The notes under the pieces: model-generated
The model's input: only the letters and a program-made list of their open reading frames with translations
The model's database searches: none
What the model was told of the DNA's origin: nothing
Part shown: in pieces, positions 1-14,764 of the stretch
Layout of the letters: each line of letters starts with the position of its first letter
Numbering within the stretch: position 1 is the first letter of the stretch
Origin: Valencia hispanica
Lineage: Eukaryota > Chordata > Actinopteri > Cyprinodontiformes > Valenciidae
Length of the DNA stretch: 64,000 nt
NCBI GenBank assembly: GCA_963556495.2
Contig: OY747704.1
Location: 35,236,001 to 35,300,000, forward strand
Direction of reading: 5' to 3'
Position numbers and translations under genes: made by a program

Positions 1-1773
<1,773 letters not shown>

Positions 1774-2210
1774 TAATACCATAATGTGTACATTTTTCTA
1801 GAGTACAATAGATTTTTTTCTGTTAACTCTAAAAGCTTCATACATCCAGTTTAAGGGCTTTCTTCGAGTTACCATAGTTAAGCATTTAATGCTTAATGTG
1901 CTTTTTCTATTACAAAACCTGTTTAAATCATCTAGAATTATTGGAATTTGATTATTTTATGCTTTCTCTGCTGCAACTTTCTGCTATATTTCTGTTTAAC
2001 ATTTTGACAAATTATGTTATTTCATGACTTGAATAAATGCTTTGAAATTTAAACAGCATCTACAGCTGTCAAATAAATGTAGAAAATAGAAGAAATTGTA
2101 TGGATATTTGAAAGATATTCACTATAGGGACAGCTACCTCCTAAGGTACCGATACCACTTGTAAATATAAAAATGGTCTAAAGAAATTAACCTTTTTTAT
2201 TGCAGTAGAA

Positions 2211-3791
2211 TCACCTCACACTCCTCTCTTGCACCCATGGTCAATCGTATAATTCACTCCTCCCTCATCACTGGAAATGTTCCTCCATCTCTCAAAACAG
2301 CTGCTGTGACTCTCATACTCAAGAAGCCTGGTGCAGACCCCAACAATATCAATAATCTCCGTCCTATCTCTAATCTCCCATTTCTCTCTAAGATTCTTGA
2401 GAAAACTGTTGCTTCTCAGCTCCATGCCCATCTTCTTTCCAGTAATCTTTATGAGCAATTCCAGTCTGGTTTTCAGCCTTATCACTCCACTGAAAATGAC
2501 AAATGATCTCCTTTTTGCACCCGATTCTGGTCTTCGATCAATTCTTATCCTTCTAGATCTGAGTGCGGCCTTTGATACTATTTCACTTTCCATCCTTCAA
2601 GATAGACTACAAGCTAAAGGTATCACTCACACTCCCCTTGACTGGTTCAAATCTAATCTCTTTTGCCATACTCAGTTCATTCAGTTAAAATCTTTTACTT
2701 CTTATTCACTTCCTGTAACCTCTGGTGTACCTCAAGGTTCCGTCCTGGGGCTGATGCTTTTTATTATTTATCTTCTTCCCCTTGGTTCGCAAATATAGTA
2801 TTTATTTTTACTGCAGATGACACCCAGCTCTACATTTCCACTCCCCCCACCTCTGTCCTCTCTCCCTCAAACCTCACTAACTGTCTTTTCGAAATAAAAT
2901 CCTGGTTCACATGCAATTTTAATAAATTAAATTATGAAAAACAGAAATGCTGCTTGTTGGCACCAAAGCCATTTAATCTAAAGCTTCTAGTTTTCAGTTT
3001 ATTTTGATAGTTCTTCCATTTCCCCTTCACCTCATGTAAAGAGTCTGGGTGTCATTATTGACAGAACACTTTCCTTGACTTCACATATTAATAGCATCAC
3101 TCGGTCTGCCTACTTCCATCTCCGCAATATTAACCGTCTGCGACCCTCCCTCTCCCCCACGGTGCTGCCATTCTGGTTCATAGTCTTGTTACCTCTCGAC
3201 TTGATTACTGCAACTCCTTACTGTTTGGTCTCCCCAAGAAAATCTCCACAAACTTCAGCTTGTTAAAAACTCAGCAGCATGCATCATAACAAAAACCCCA
3301 TCCATCCACCCATCACATTACATCTGTTCTGCAGCAACTACACTGGCTTCCATCGCATTCAATCGCATTCAATACAAGATACTGCTTTTATCTTACAAAG
3401 CTATTCATAAACTTGCCCCCTCATACCTCAATGATCTCCATGTCACTGTACCTGTACGCAGTCTTAGATCTTCTCCATCTGTTCATCTCACTGTCCCATC
3501 TTTACGCTTCACAACAATGGGAGAGAGAGCTTTCAGCTATTCTGCCCCTCGACTTTGGACCTCACTCCCCTTCGACATACGCATTATCATTTTCACTCTT
3601 TCAGAAAAACCCAAACACATCTGTTCAGGCTTTCTTATTCCTTATAACTCATACATTACATTTATCAGTTCTGTTTATATGTTGTTTTATGCTGTGTGTT
3701 GTTTATGCTTCTTGTATTTTACTGTTTTAACTGTATGGTGACCTTGAGAGTCTGAAAGGTGCCTTATAAATAAAATGCATTATTATTACTA
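2211..3791 (+). mobile_element. Degenerate L2-like LINE retrotransposon (reverse transcriptase part and 3' end)
   Basis: Broken frames across this span spell a non-LTR reverse transcriptase in order: a finger region (VPPSLKTAAVTLILKKPG at about 2279-2332, then LRPISNLPFLSKILEKT), LDLSAAFDTIS at about 2557-2587, VTSGVPQGSVLG at about 2717-2752, and a mutated catalytic box TADDTQL near 2810 (family form YADD). The C-terminal part continues as [17 protein letters not shown]. The 3' end reads gtgaccttgagagtctgaaa then ggtgccttataaataaaatg with a tattattatta tail, the usual teleost L2-type terminus. There are several frameshifts and an apparent deletion near 2500, so it is not active. It lies in a frmd3 intron in the sense orientation. 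The clade assignment is from memory of the 3' end and protein. Confidence 0.85.
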
Positions 3792-4235
3792 GTATTAAAC
3801 TTGATATTTTTGAAAACTCTATCCTTGATTTTAAAGAGTTTAAAGTGGGAAATAAAAGAAAAAAATCACAAGTCTGTTCATTTTCATCTAAACTACTCCT
3901 CAAAACTTTATTTACACTCATAATAATAAACAATAATATGTCTGAAACTGTGACAAAAAAGGCAAGACAAGGACGCAAGTTGATCTTTCCATCAACCACA
4001 TTAAGGAGGGTGGTAAGAGGAGTAGTAGACAGTGTCCAAAGCTCATGGAACTGCAGAAGATTTTTTTATATGAGATGATACTACTGCAGTAAAACTAATA
4101 TAAGACCTTTCAAACATCTTTACTTGGGGGTCCAATAACTGTGGAGGGCTCTGTATTGAGTTGGGATAATAAGTTTACATGTCCTGGCAGAATTTCACAT
4201 TTTTCTGGGCAGTTTGTTTTTACTACACAAATGTA
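3792..4235. other. frmd3 intron, nothing recognised
   Basis: AT-rich intronic DNA between the LINE and a Tc1 relic. No exon, RNA or repeat was recognised. Confidence 0.4.
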
Positions 4236-5240
4236 CCTGATCAAAAGTTTTGATAACTGATTGCCCCCTTTAGCATCAATGACAGCTTAAAGTAGATGTG
4301 GTAAAAGCCTCTAGTTCCTGCTGATTATCGTTTGTTCAGCCTGAACTGCCCCTTTAAGATCTCCTGAAGGTGTCTCAATGACAAGGAGGTCAAGAGACTG
4401 AGATGGAAACTCCACAACCTTGTCTTTTTGTCGCTGTAGCCAACGACAGGTCGACTTTACCTTATCTTTTGGATTATTGTCACGTTGGAACATTAAAATA
4501 CACCAGATGCTCAACTTCCAATCTGATGAGTGCAAATTCCCCCGCCAGTGTTCTCTGTTAATAGGGTGCATTCATCTTGCCATCAATTTTGATCCCTGTG
4601 GCTTTGTAGCACGCACGTCTCCAAATAACCAACAATTCATCTCACTGTAGGAATAATTTACAATTTCATCATCAGCCTTGTTGACTGCTCTCTAATCGTA
4701 ATGGCTTTTCTGGCGACTTTATCATGCAACTCGTTTTTTATTTAAGTCTCTCCTTATTGGGCATCTTGAAATAGCTACATTTTTTTTTCATTTCTATGTG
4801 TATCTCCTGTATGCCAACTGAAATTCTTTTAGTGGGTTTTTTCACCCTTAACAGTTTTCAAGGCTTTGTTTCAATAGAATTGATCATTTTCCACTTCTTC
4901 AAAACTGTTCAAACAGTACAGGTTGGCATTCTCAATTCCTTAAGTATTTCTTTTTCCATCCCTTTCCTTTTTTATCAGACTCCAAAACCTTCTCCCTAAG
5001 ATCCTTTAAAAATTATTTCTCATTCCACATGGATCTGAATCCAGCAACATCAGTGCAGCACTGATGAAACATGCAGGGGTCTGTCTGGAGCCCAGAAGCT
5101 CTCTAACCTTTGATGCACACACACCAACTACACACAAACTGTTCATAGGTGAGGATGGTCACCTTTAGTAGCCCTTTAAACCCAAGAGCATCAACCTGTT
5201 AGCATGTTATCAGGTTATGTAAACTTTTTTGTCAGGGTTA
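4236..5240 (-). mobile_element. Decayed Tc1-like DNA transposon, antisense to frmd3
   Basis: On the minus strand, 4311-4571 contains FQRDNNPKDKVKSTCRWLQ followed by VVEFPSQSLDLLVIETP and GDLK. This is the catalytic core of a Tc1/mariner transposase (family pattern Q-x-D-N-D-P-K-H-x-S and [12 protein letters not shown]). The motif residues are partly lost (N-N-P-K, LLVIE), so it is a pseudogene. The left boundary at TA/cctgatcaaaag is plausible; the right boundary is uncertain. Confidence 0.65.
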
Positions 5241-5379
5241 TTCAATCAAATGTCTTCACCTGATCACCAACCAGAAATGACATATAAGTTTTTGTATTAT
5301 CTTTCATATTCTTGGAAAAATTGTAGAAAATGTGTTAAATACACATTTAATACGCTAACAGGGACTGTTGTTTTTGCAG

Positions 5380-5443
5380 GGGTGACGTTAGCAAGCTAAA
5401 GTTTGAAGGCAAAACCTTTTATGTCATCGGAGTCCAGAAAGAG
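5380..5443 (+). CDS. frmd3: FERM domain-containing protein 3, exon b
   Basis: This 64-base exon is bounded by an acceptor (gtttttgcag, ending 5379) and a consensus donor (gtgagt at 5444). The first G completes the split Trp codon. The remaining 21 codons read [20 protein letters not shown] then E, a strand-rich part of the FERM F3 lobe; human FRMD3 has [20 protein letters not shown]. It ends in phase 0. Confidence 0.93.
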
Positions 5444-8116
5444 GTGAGTATTGTTTCTGTACAAGGTTAAACATTTTTAAATCATACATAATGTAGATTT
5501 TTATGTCACGCTGTTGAACCTTCACAAGTCATTCTCATCATCGTGCTAAATAACTCCTCTATCTAACGTTTGTACTCCTGAAACATAGACTGTCATTGTG
5601 ATTTAGGACCACAGTTATTGTTTGGAATCAGTTGTGTGTTCGTCAAAACTCTTCTGAACTCTCCATCCCTCATGCACTCTCCTTCTATTCTTGTCTTCTC
5701 CCCCTCCGTGTTCCTGTCCATCATCTGTGTTAATGGTTCTGTCAGATAAACTGTAATGTTTGTAATCCTGTCCACCATCACACACAATGTATATGTGTGT
5801 CACTGTTTCAGATCTCCTTAACAGGCAGGATTCACTGTAACAGGATGGTGGGTGTGTTGCAACTAATCTCCCTCGCATTACGTGTTTGACTGTGGTCCAA
5901 ATTAAAGCATTACATCACAGATAAATAACATCAGAGACATGCATTGCACTGCAGCAGGTGTCCTAACATTTAGGACATGTGCTCTTTGTTCATCATCCTG
6001 CAGACATGGTAGATTCGGAGCAGCAGTCTTAGAGCTTTGCATACCTGCTTATTTTATTTACCTGAAACTGTGTTTAAAGCAACTAAAGCGTGTTTGCTCT
6101 TTAATCTACCTTTCAGCTGATTGATTTCAGGCAGTCTCATAAATATTCTCCTCATTACATCTTAACCCAGCTCTGCTTAGCATGTCAGTGTGCCTGCTTG
6201 TCTGTTTGGCAACTCACAAAGGGCTGAATATGCAGTTTTATATTTGTGTTTCTGTCTTTTCTCTCTGTGTAAAATCATAGTCTTCACTGGTGAGTAGATA
6301 TAAGTAATAACAGTAGCACAAAGCATTAAAACCTCAATACAACACCTCTCCTTGCAGACCTACCCTCACCTCAAAGAATGATTGGAGTAACGTTTTATGT
6401 TGTTTATTGGTCTTTGTGTATTCTTGTCTTTGCATTCTCAGTGTTATTAAATATTTTGTAAATGTCTTTTTATTATCTCCTGTAATCATTTAACCACATG
6501 ATCAACGTGACTCTCACCTCTCCATCATCATTTACTGTAGATTATGCAATACACTGATGCATAATCAATACCTTTTCTCCTGTTTCAACAATGTTTCCTA
6601 ACGTATTGATTTTGAGTGTTTCCTTTTATGTCTGTGTATGTGTGTGTTTTTAATTGTCTTTCAATAGTTTTCCACAAATCTGATCATGTCACAAATTTAC
6701 CCCTCACCTGTGTTTCCCACTTTGGACTGATTGAAACCTTTCACTTCCTTATCAACACAATACTTACTTGAAATTTTTTTTCCCCTTCTGTTATCCTAGT
6801 GTTAAGATAATTTCCAATTGGACAAATCTATGTATTATGGTTCATTGATTAGTATGCTAGTCTAATAAAGTGAATATGCTTTGCAGAATTACAAATACAG
6901 ACACAAGACTGTGCCTGCCAATCTGAAGAACATTTATTTAAACAACTCGCAGAGAACTTGCAAACTTACGACTGACTTGTCGTAATTGCTTGTATTTTAT
7001 CTTTTGTCAAGTACTGAGTTAAAATTGTTGTAAATAATACATTCTCAGTGTAATAATGCAAATCAATGCATTCAAACTTTTAAAGTTTCTGAGTAGACAT
7101 GAGGCAGCTGGAGGTTCTGACAATACGATAATCTTACACCATAAAAATCAAAGTTTGTTTGAAATGTACAGTCATGTCTAAACATTTTTGACTATGATTT
7201 CAAAGTTTGCGTTTTTTGGCATATGTGGGCACATGGATAGTTAATATTGATTTCAACAATACTAAAACATTTAAGTAACATCAACAAGCACTGAACTGGT
7301 TAACAGCCATGTTATTGACTGTATCATTAAGATTTGCTAAAATAATAAAAAAAAAATCACATGAATGTTGTTTATAGTTTTCATTTTATTCCTAGCAAAA
7401 ATACTGTTCATAAACACTGTAAGGATGGACAGCACTCTGATAAAGATTTGCTTAAAATAAATTCATCTTTGATTGCAGCAGCATTATTTCACCAAATCAC
7501 AGGTCATCCACTTCACAAAACAATATGCATGAACTGTTTTTCCACATATTTATACAATATGTTTCATTAGACTTAGAGTGTTTGTTACTGAGAAGCTCAA
7601 TCTTAGAATCCTTTAACCAAAGCACACAGTTCCAGTTAAACTAGCAGTAGCGCTTAACAAACTCTATGTTTATGTTTGTTATGGTAGGTCAGAAACAGCT
7701 TATTTTTCTCCACAAGTCTATTAAACCACCAGTTTGCTCAAAAATTGCCTATCCAAGAAGCCATTCTTTGCTGTAGTTCCTTGACTATTGGCTTTGGAGA
7801 TTTTATGTAGCTCCATCAACATTCTCCTCACTGGCAAAATAAACTTGCCTAGCTGCTTTACAGTTTTTGCTTTTACTGTGTATTTATATACCAGTATATA
7901 TGTGTACAGGAAATCATAAAGCAGTGTACTCTAAACTTGTTTAGGAGCTGTTAAATCAGTATAAAGTATATAAAGTATATATCAGCATTTCAGCCAAAGT
8001 GGGACCAAAGACTATTTGTCAATAATTTTTAAACATCTCGTCTCTTTTACACACATGTAACCGTAGAGTTAGCTGCTGTAGTTCATGTGTGTGAACCACA
8101 GTACATACCTAATATA
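5444..8116 (+). other. frmd3 intron; one diverged repeat copy near 7168
   Basis: No exon or RNA gene was recognised here. At about 7168-7285 the sequence tacagtcatgt, followed by a tail like taatattgatttcaacaata, resembles 63192-63300 near the right edge of the window. The two look like copies of one interspersed repeat. The rest is AT-rich intron. Confidence 0.4.
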
Positions 8117-9342
8117 CAGACCCTTGCAACAGTGGTCATTTCTCTGCAATATTTTCAATATTTTATCAGGTAAAACCACAAACTTCAGCATTTTCTTATG
8201 GGATTTTATGTGAAAAAAATGATACATGGTTTTCCGAACCTTTTACAAGCGAAAATTCTATGTTTTTTACTTTATAGAACCACCTAGTGCACGTTGAGGG
8301 GATGACAGTTTGAGTAGTGTGCAGGACCTAAACACAAGCAGACTGGAGGCCAACTTGAAAAATAAAGGTGTTTAACAAATGGATATTATGTAGGTGATGA
8401 CAAGCATTGTCTTAAATGACCAACAGTTTAGTAGGGAATTCACTTTCAGTAACAACCACCAGAGAGTCCAGTTCTATGCCAGCTATAGAACCTGCCCTCC
8501 TGATCAGCTTGTCCAGTCTGGTTGAGTCCTTTTTTGACGTGCTGCCACCCCAGCATAGAAAAGGATCCTGGGAACCACAGACTGGTAACATCCATAGGAG
8601 TTTCTTTCAAATTTAAAATCACTGAAGTTTCCTAAGAAGGTAGCTACAGCCTGCTTTGTGCTTTGTCTCTTCCTGTAGAGTTGCCCTGTGTTGCTGGTCC
8701 TGTCCAACTTATTGTCCAGTCACATCCCAAAGTACATCTACACCTCCTCTCCCTCAATATGAACGGGTTTAGGGCTTGATTTGAGCTTCCTTGAAGTAAC
8801 TCTCTAGTATTGCTCCCCTTGCCTAGCCTCTCAGTTTAGTTTGACCTATCCATGTTTATTTAGGTTTGCAGTTGTGCCATATTCTTTTTATTTTTGTATA
8901 ATGGGTTGAAAAGTGCTCTGTGAAATGTTTGAACGTTTGGATATTGTTTTATCACCTATCCTAAACTTAATAACCTGACCTGCCTGCTGTGTTTCGTTAA
9001 AATCCTCTAGCAATCCTCTGAGGCCTTCACAGAAAATGTGTATTTTTACTAAGACTAAGCTACATAAGGATACACTCTGTTACTAATCAACTGGTTGCAT
9101 TACCTTTCAATAAGTCCTATCAGAGTAATGGGGGCTGCAAACATATATGTAAAAATATTTTCAGATTTTTATTTGTAAAAAAAAAAAAGAAAACCATGCA
9201 TCGTTTTGCTTTGACTTTGCGATTATACACTGATGTATTTTGGTCTGCAACACAAAATTTAAAAATAAGTAAATTGAGCTTCATAGTTGTAATGTGGCTA
9301 AATTTGAAAAAGTTGGGGTGTGAGTACTTTTGCAAGGCACTG
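8117..9342. mobile_element. Tc1-like element remnant with ccttgcaa-type ends
   Basis: The left end (TA then cagacccttgcaa at 8115-8129) is followed by accacaaacttcagcatttt and a stretch ending atacatggttttc at about 8222-8234. The right end (tacttttgcaaggcactg, ending 9342) carries the inverted counterpart, including gaaaaccatgcat near 9189-9201. So ends of roughly 120-150 bases are inverted repeats, as in teleost Tc1-like transposons. The flanking TA is kept on the left but is CA on the right. No transposase frame survives; part of the interior is LINE-like sequence. Confidence 0.55.
8430..8790 (-). mobile_element. Fragment of Rex1/jockey-like LINE reverse transcriptase C-terminus, antisense
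   Basis: The minus strand reads CYQSVVPRILFYAGVAARQK and then a degenerate TQPDWTS segment, with further pieces resembling LDKLIRRAG-type sequence at 8500-8460. This matches the region after the catalytic domain in Rex1-like teleost LINEs (family pattern FYQSVVASVLFYAVVCWGG). It is short, frameshifted and non-functional, and it sits inside the Tc1-like remnant. Confidence 0.6.
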
Positions 9343-9706
9343 CACCTGATGCATGAAAAAGAGGGAGCTGTGCAGGAAAAAAAACAGATTGGACAAAAAA
9401 AATTAATGAAAGTGGTTTGTGCCACTTTCAGCTGGCTCTGACGTATGCCTCATATTGTGTTACTGTAACTCACTCCATTATATTGACTTCACTGTTTCCT
9501 CTCTGCCTCTCACTCACTCCCTACCTTGCATTTGAGCGATATTGATCTGCTATCTAATGTTACCAGACACGCAAGACTGAAAACGAGACATCTACAGAAA
9601 TAAATCCCCTCTCCCTGTCCATAAAGACCCATCCTTTGCAAGCTACAAGCCCTTTTACCGCTGAACACTGTGGCCAAATCACTATATCTGTCTTATGTCT
9701 TGCTAA

Positions 9707-10620
<914 letters not shown>

Positions 10621-10624
10621 GTAC

Positions 10625-11190
10625 TTTTAATCAGACAAACAAGCCTCATTGGAACGCATATTCACAACATTACTCTGTTACAATGTCTCCCACCCCATGC
10701 ATGAAGCTGTTACTGAAATGGAGAGCTCCTTCAGTGACAGCCTGCAGCATCCTATGTGCACAAAGAAACAATATCACAGATCCTTCCTCTGAGCAGAGGT
10801 TTGACTTTCTACCCATCACTGCTCTTAACAAACTCAAACTCAGTGAGTGTTTACATCACTGCTGAAATTTGCTGTCTTTTTTATTTATTGTAAATAGTAT
10901 CTTCTCTCTGTTGCTCTTTGTTACTCACAGATATACACATCTTGTACTTAAAAAACAACAACAACTGTACAGTATAATTTCCCTATGTTGTAAATTTGCC
11001 CTTGAAGTACAATCTTTTGTTCAGATTTTTCTGTTTTTATATTTTTACCTTAGTTGAATATGTATAGTCTACTTACCTTTAACTTGCTACTGGAAATTCC
11101 CTCTGTGGGACCTTCTATTCTATTATATTCTGTTGTGGGACATTCTATTCTGCTCATTAATCTATTAATTGAATAAAGGCTATATTGTAT
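10625..11190 (+). mobile_element. 3' remnant of a Rex1-like LINE
   Basis: The sequence gagagctccttcagtgacag followed by cctgcagcatcctatgtgc, at about 10720-10760, matches the end of the Rex1-like open reading frame in teleosts (a region rich in Ser, Arg and His before the stop). The segment finishes with attccctctgtgggacc and gaataaaggc near 11095-11180, a typical LINE tail. The reading frame is broken. Confidence 0.5.
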
Positions 11191-12277
11191 TGAGAATAAT
11201 ATAATCCTGATCTTGCCCCTAAAGGGCATATTGATGTTTTGGAGGGGCCAACATACTGTAAAGCTCTGATCCCACTCTCATGGAAATTGTAAGCAGAGCT
11301 GAAAAGACATGTGTGAGTTACACCAGTTCTGATTTAATGTCAGTTTAGCCTGATTTAATGTCAGGCAGTGAAGGAAAAAAGCTTATGAGAACTGTATTTA
11401 AATGTCTGATTTCAGTCATATAAAGTGAAAAATGTACGGTCAAAAATAGAGACTTGTAGAACTCTGCCTCTCAGTTTATACAGTTTAGACTCTGGGTTCA
11501 CATGGCTTACAAAGCATCTCTTATAGGTATGATTTAACCCACTTATGAACAGTTCAGGAGATGCCTTACATCATGAGACATAAGGCGTGATGGGAACATC
11601 TCTAATCTAGAAATTACCAGCTATTTACATGAAAACAATCAACTGCAGCAGCAATCAACAGAATACATAGACAAGAAGTAGATGAATACTCTCATATACT
11701 GATTTCCTGAGACTTGCTGCATGTGTGCACCGCGGAAGTAGAGAAGACAGGAGTGAAAGTCAGCACAGATGTCGGACAAGCATCAAAATCTCTGATCAAA
11801 TTACAATAAATCAAGTTTGGAAATGGCTACCTAGCTGAGGTTTTTGATCGCTAACGCCCTGGCCTTCTCATGATAAACCTTTAAGTTAAACCTTGAAAAC
11901 AAGTCACCTTAGTCATTTTTCTGGAAATGCTATTAAACTGGAAGAAGGGGAATGAAAACACGCTTCATGAGAAAAGTCCAGGAGGCAAAAAAAAAAAATC
12001 CATGAGGGTTATACTTGGCTGAGATCATCAGTAAAAGCATGTTTAACAACGATAATAACCAATGTGAAAGAGTCCTAATAACTTTGCTGGAGTTGTTTAG
12101 AAAAATGTTCCCACAAGTTTTTTCTGGATTCTTTAATGTTCACTGGGAGTCTGTGAACAGAAACCTGGAAGAGGTAAAGGTAAAGTCAAAACCAAAGCCT
12201 GCCAAACTGCAGTATGCAGTGCATTTTGAAGTTATGTATAATATGTTCTGCTGTTTCTTCTTCTGTCTGTGTTTCAG

Positions 12278-12352
12278 GTGTGCAAAGTCGAGTCAGATAA
12301 AGACCGTCTCAAGCAGTAACATCTTCTTCAAAGGCAGCAGGTTCAGATACAG
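12278..12352 (+). CDS. frmd3: FERM domain-containing protein 3, exon d (start of FERM-adjacent region)
   Basis: This 75-base exon has acceptor gtgtttcag (to 12277) and donor gtgaga (12353). Its first base completes Lys, then it reads [20 protein letters not shown] and RFRY, ending in two bases of Ser. This is the junction between the F3 lobe and the FERM-adjacent (FA) domain. Human FRMD3 has [20 protein letters not shown]; here the first residue is Cys (TGT) rather than Tyr. The ATG-led frame from 12015 only reads through the intron into this exon and is not a gene. Confidence 0.93.
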
Positions 12353-12575
12353 GTGAGATAGAAGATGGTGCTTATCAGCGGGGGCGTGGTGTTAGAGAGC
12401 AGTGTGAAAATATAAGATACATAACGTGTTAAAGAAAAATAAAAGAGCATGCATGGAAAGCTGGGTTTCTGGATAGTCTTGACAATTACAGAAAAGTAAA
12501 CCAGCTAAACAAACTGAATTCAATTGAAATTTTAATATTGGGTCAGCGATCAAATTAACAGATAAATGGAAACTT

Positions 12576-13030
12576 AATCAAATCAAATCAAACTTTATTT
12601 ATGAAGCGCTTTTCATACAAGAAGTTGCATCACAAAGTGCTTTACAGATTAAAATGACCCCACATAAAACCACCTTCCCTTCCCTCCCCCACAGATTTAA
12701 AAGCATGGTCACAGTTATACCCCCCTCCCCCCAACCCATCTCCCATGCACACACACAGTTAAAAGAAAAGGTAAAAAAGGACATTGGGCCGAGTGCAGAT
12801 GAACCATGCAAGGAAACGCCATCAGAGGAGCCATATGCCCCGGCAGCAGTAGATTAACAGCAGCAGCCGAGGCACTGACACAGGGAGGCAAGGCCAAGAC
12901 CCCCACCTCCAACCAAGCTCCACCCGGAGAGCACCCAGGCAGCTACAGCCAACCACCGCTCCCGGGGCAGAGGGCTCCCACAGAGAAAACACTGGAACGG
13001 GGATTAAGATAAATTAAAGTATAAAAAGAA
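12576..13030 (-). mobile_element. Antisense LINE-type 3' end (TTTGATTTGATT-tailed)
   Basis: Read on the minus strand, the block ends ctgtaaagcactttgtgatg, then a segment with aagcgcttcataaataaag and a tttgatttgatttgatt tail at about 12578-12600. This is a common 3' end of teleost non-LTR retroposons. The preceding 400 bases are unusually C-rich (Pro- and Ser-rich if translated), unlike the AT-rich intron around it. No intact coding frame. Confidence 0.5.
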
Positions 13031-13559
13031 ACGGTAAATTAATGTGCTAAGATTGAAAAGTAAAACTGATAAAAATATAATCATATAAAACATCCAAAGC
13101 AATTAAACAAACAGTGATAAATAATAATCAGTTAAAAGCTAAGCTAAAAAGCTAAGCTAAAAAGGTGAGAGAATAAATCCATAAAGGGTAGCTCCACTGC
13201 ATTTCTGGCCTCTTGACCCCCTTAGATCACATTTTTAAACTGGACCCATGATTCTGCTTTACCTGCTAAACCATTGTTGCTAATTTTTTGGGAATTTTTA
13301 TAAAAAGCATTAAGATATCAAATATCATTGGCAGCAACTGGTTAATAGTTGTTAAATATTTTTAATAAAGAGCTGATATAAGTTGGTCCAATACCAAAAA
13401 ACTGCGATATAGCCCTTTAACGCGCTGCAGAATCGAGAGCAAGCTTTCATCATAGTGTCTTTTTCAAGATAATAAGATTGTTATTCAGATGTCAAACATG
13501 GAGTAATAACAGTGGAATCATGAAAAAATGTTGCTTGAACATGAAACAGAAATACAAAA

Positions 13560-13765
13560 AATATTTTCGACTAAAGTCAGGTAACAAAGAACGCCTATCT
13601 CATTTTCATTTTGATTGTGTTTACAATGCTTTACTGACCTTAGTGTGTGTGGTAATGTTTTGGCTTGTTTGTTATTTTATTTTCCTTCTAAGTATCTAAA
13701 GCACTTTGAATTGCCTTGTTACTGAAAATGTGCTAAGCAAATAAAATTGCTTTGCCTTTCTTAGT
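13560..13765 (+). repeat. Short retroposon-like 3' end in frmd3 intron
   Basis: The segment around 13695-13760 reads aaagcactttgaattgcctt and then gtgctaagcaaataaaattg cttgcctttc-like sequence, a pattern common at the 3' ends of teleost LINE/SINE copies. The 5' limit is a guess. Confidence 0.4.
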
Positions 13766-14017
13766 AGGATGGGTAATGTTTTCTTTAGCCATGGATGGCT
13801 AAAGAAGCCATGGTTTCTTTAGTAAGTTTCCCCGATAACGGTCTAATGTACAGCTCCTGATCCTTTCATTCAGATTAATAGTAGCATTGGTGTAACTGCC
13901 CTGGAGAAATACAGAAAAGCAAAAAAATTCAATGTAACAAGTACATGTGCACCACGCAGATCTCTTATTTTACCCTCAGTCTTCAGACTCCCATTGTTCA
14001 AAACAATAGAATCTGCT

Positions 14018-14125
14018 GTGCCTTGCAAAGTGTTTACAACCGTTAGATTTATCACATCTTGTGAAACACAACACTACTCCGTTGAAGTCTGTGGTTTTAA
14101 TGTCACAAAATGTGAAGCAATATTG
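14018..14125. repeat. Short palindromic remnant with Tc1-like ccttgcaa ends
   Basis: The left arm tgccttgcaaagtgtttaca (14019-14038) resembles the left ends of the Tc1-like remnants at 8117 and 53808. About 60 bases later, gttttaatgtcacaaaatgt is the inverse of their cacattttgtcac block. It looks like a miniature copy in which the two ends have come together. Confidence 0.35.
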
Positions 14126-14409
14126 AAATGAAACATTTAAGAATAGCGCTAATAATTAATAACATCAGCAAAGCTAATAAAAAAAATCTATTATAGTTAT
14201 ATTGTTTGTAAGCATCTGCACCTGAAGTAGAAACAGAATTCAAAATGTACTATAGTACTATAACTCGCACCAGATACTGAGGAACCTTCCTTAATCTTAA
14301 CCAGGTTGTTTGTGGTTTGTTATATGCATTTTGGCAGCATTTTAAAAAATTTTCTTTCGACAAGATTGGACGCCTCATAGAAGAAGAAAAACGACAGTAG
14401 CCTTTTTAG

Positions 14410-14535
<126 letters not shown>

Positions 14536-14639
14536 TAAAATTACCACGGCTGCAATTGTTCAAGACTGCACTGTTGGACACTCCGAAGGACAACACATCA
14601 ACTTCTCATGTTGAATGTGCGTTAATGTGATTCTTTCAG

Positions 14640-14764
14640 AGCTCAGTTTGGTCAGAGTCGAAGCTTTAACTCACTTAGCCATAAAAATCTCATCATGAAC
14701 ATGGAGCCTCTGGTACCCGCACTGCCATCCACCAACGAATATGAAGAGGTGGCTGTAGACCCAG
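14640..14764 (+). CDS. frmd3: FERM domain-containing protein 3, exon f (linker)
   Basis: A 105-base intron separates this exon from the previous one (acceptor ttctttcag to 14639, donor gtaagt at 14765). It encodes AQFGQSRSFNSLSHKNLIMN then MEPLVPALPSTNEYEEVAVD and P, ending one base into a Gly codon. Human FRMD3 has a related linker (QSRSSHSLN, then IINMEPLQPLLPS). Ser/Arg-rich followed by acidic; probably disordered. Confidence 0.92.

Noticed and set aside
12015..12277. Long open frame leading into frmd3 exon d
   Set aside because: The residues before 12278 show no similarity to FRMD3, and a clear acceptor separates them from the exon.
12654..13012. Pro/Ser-rich frames on both strands
   Set aside because: They lie in a retroposon-like 3' end with no intact coding sequence.
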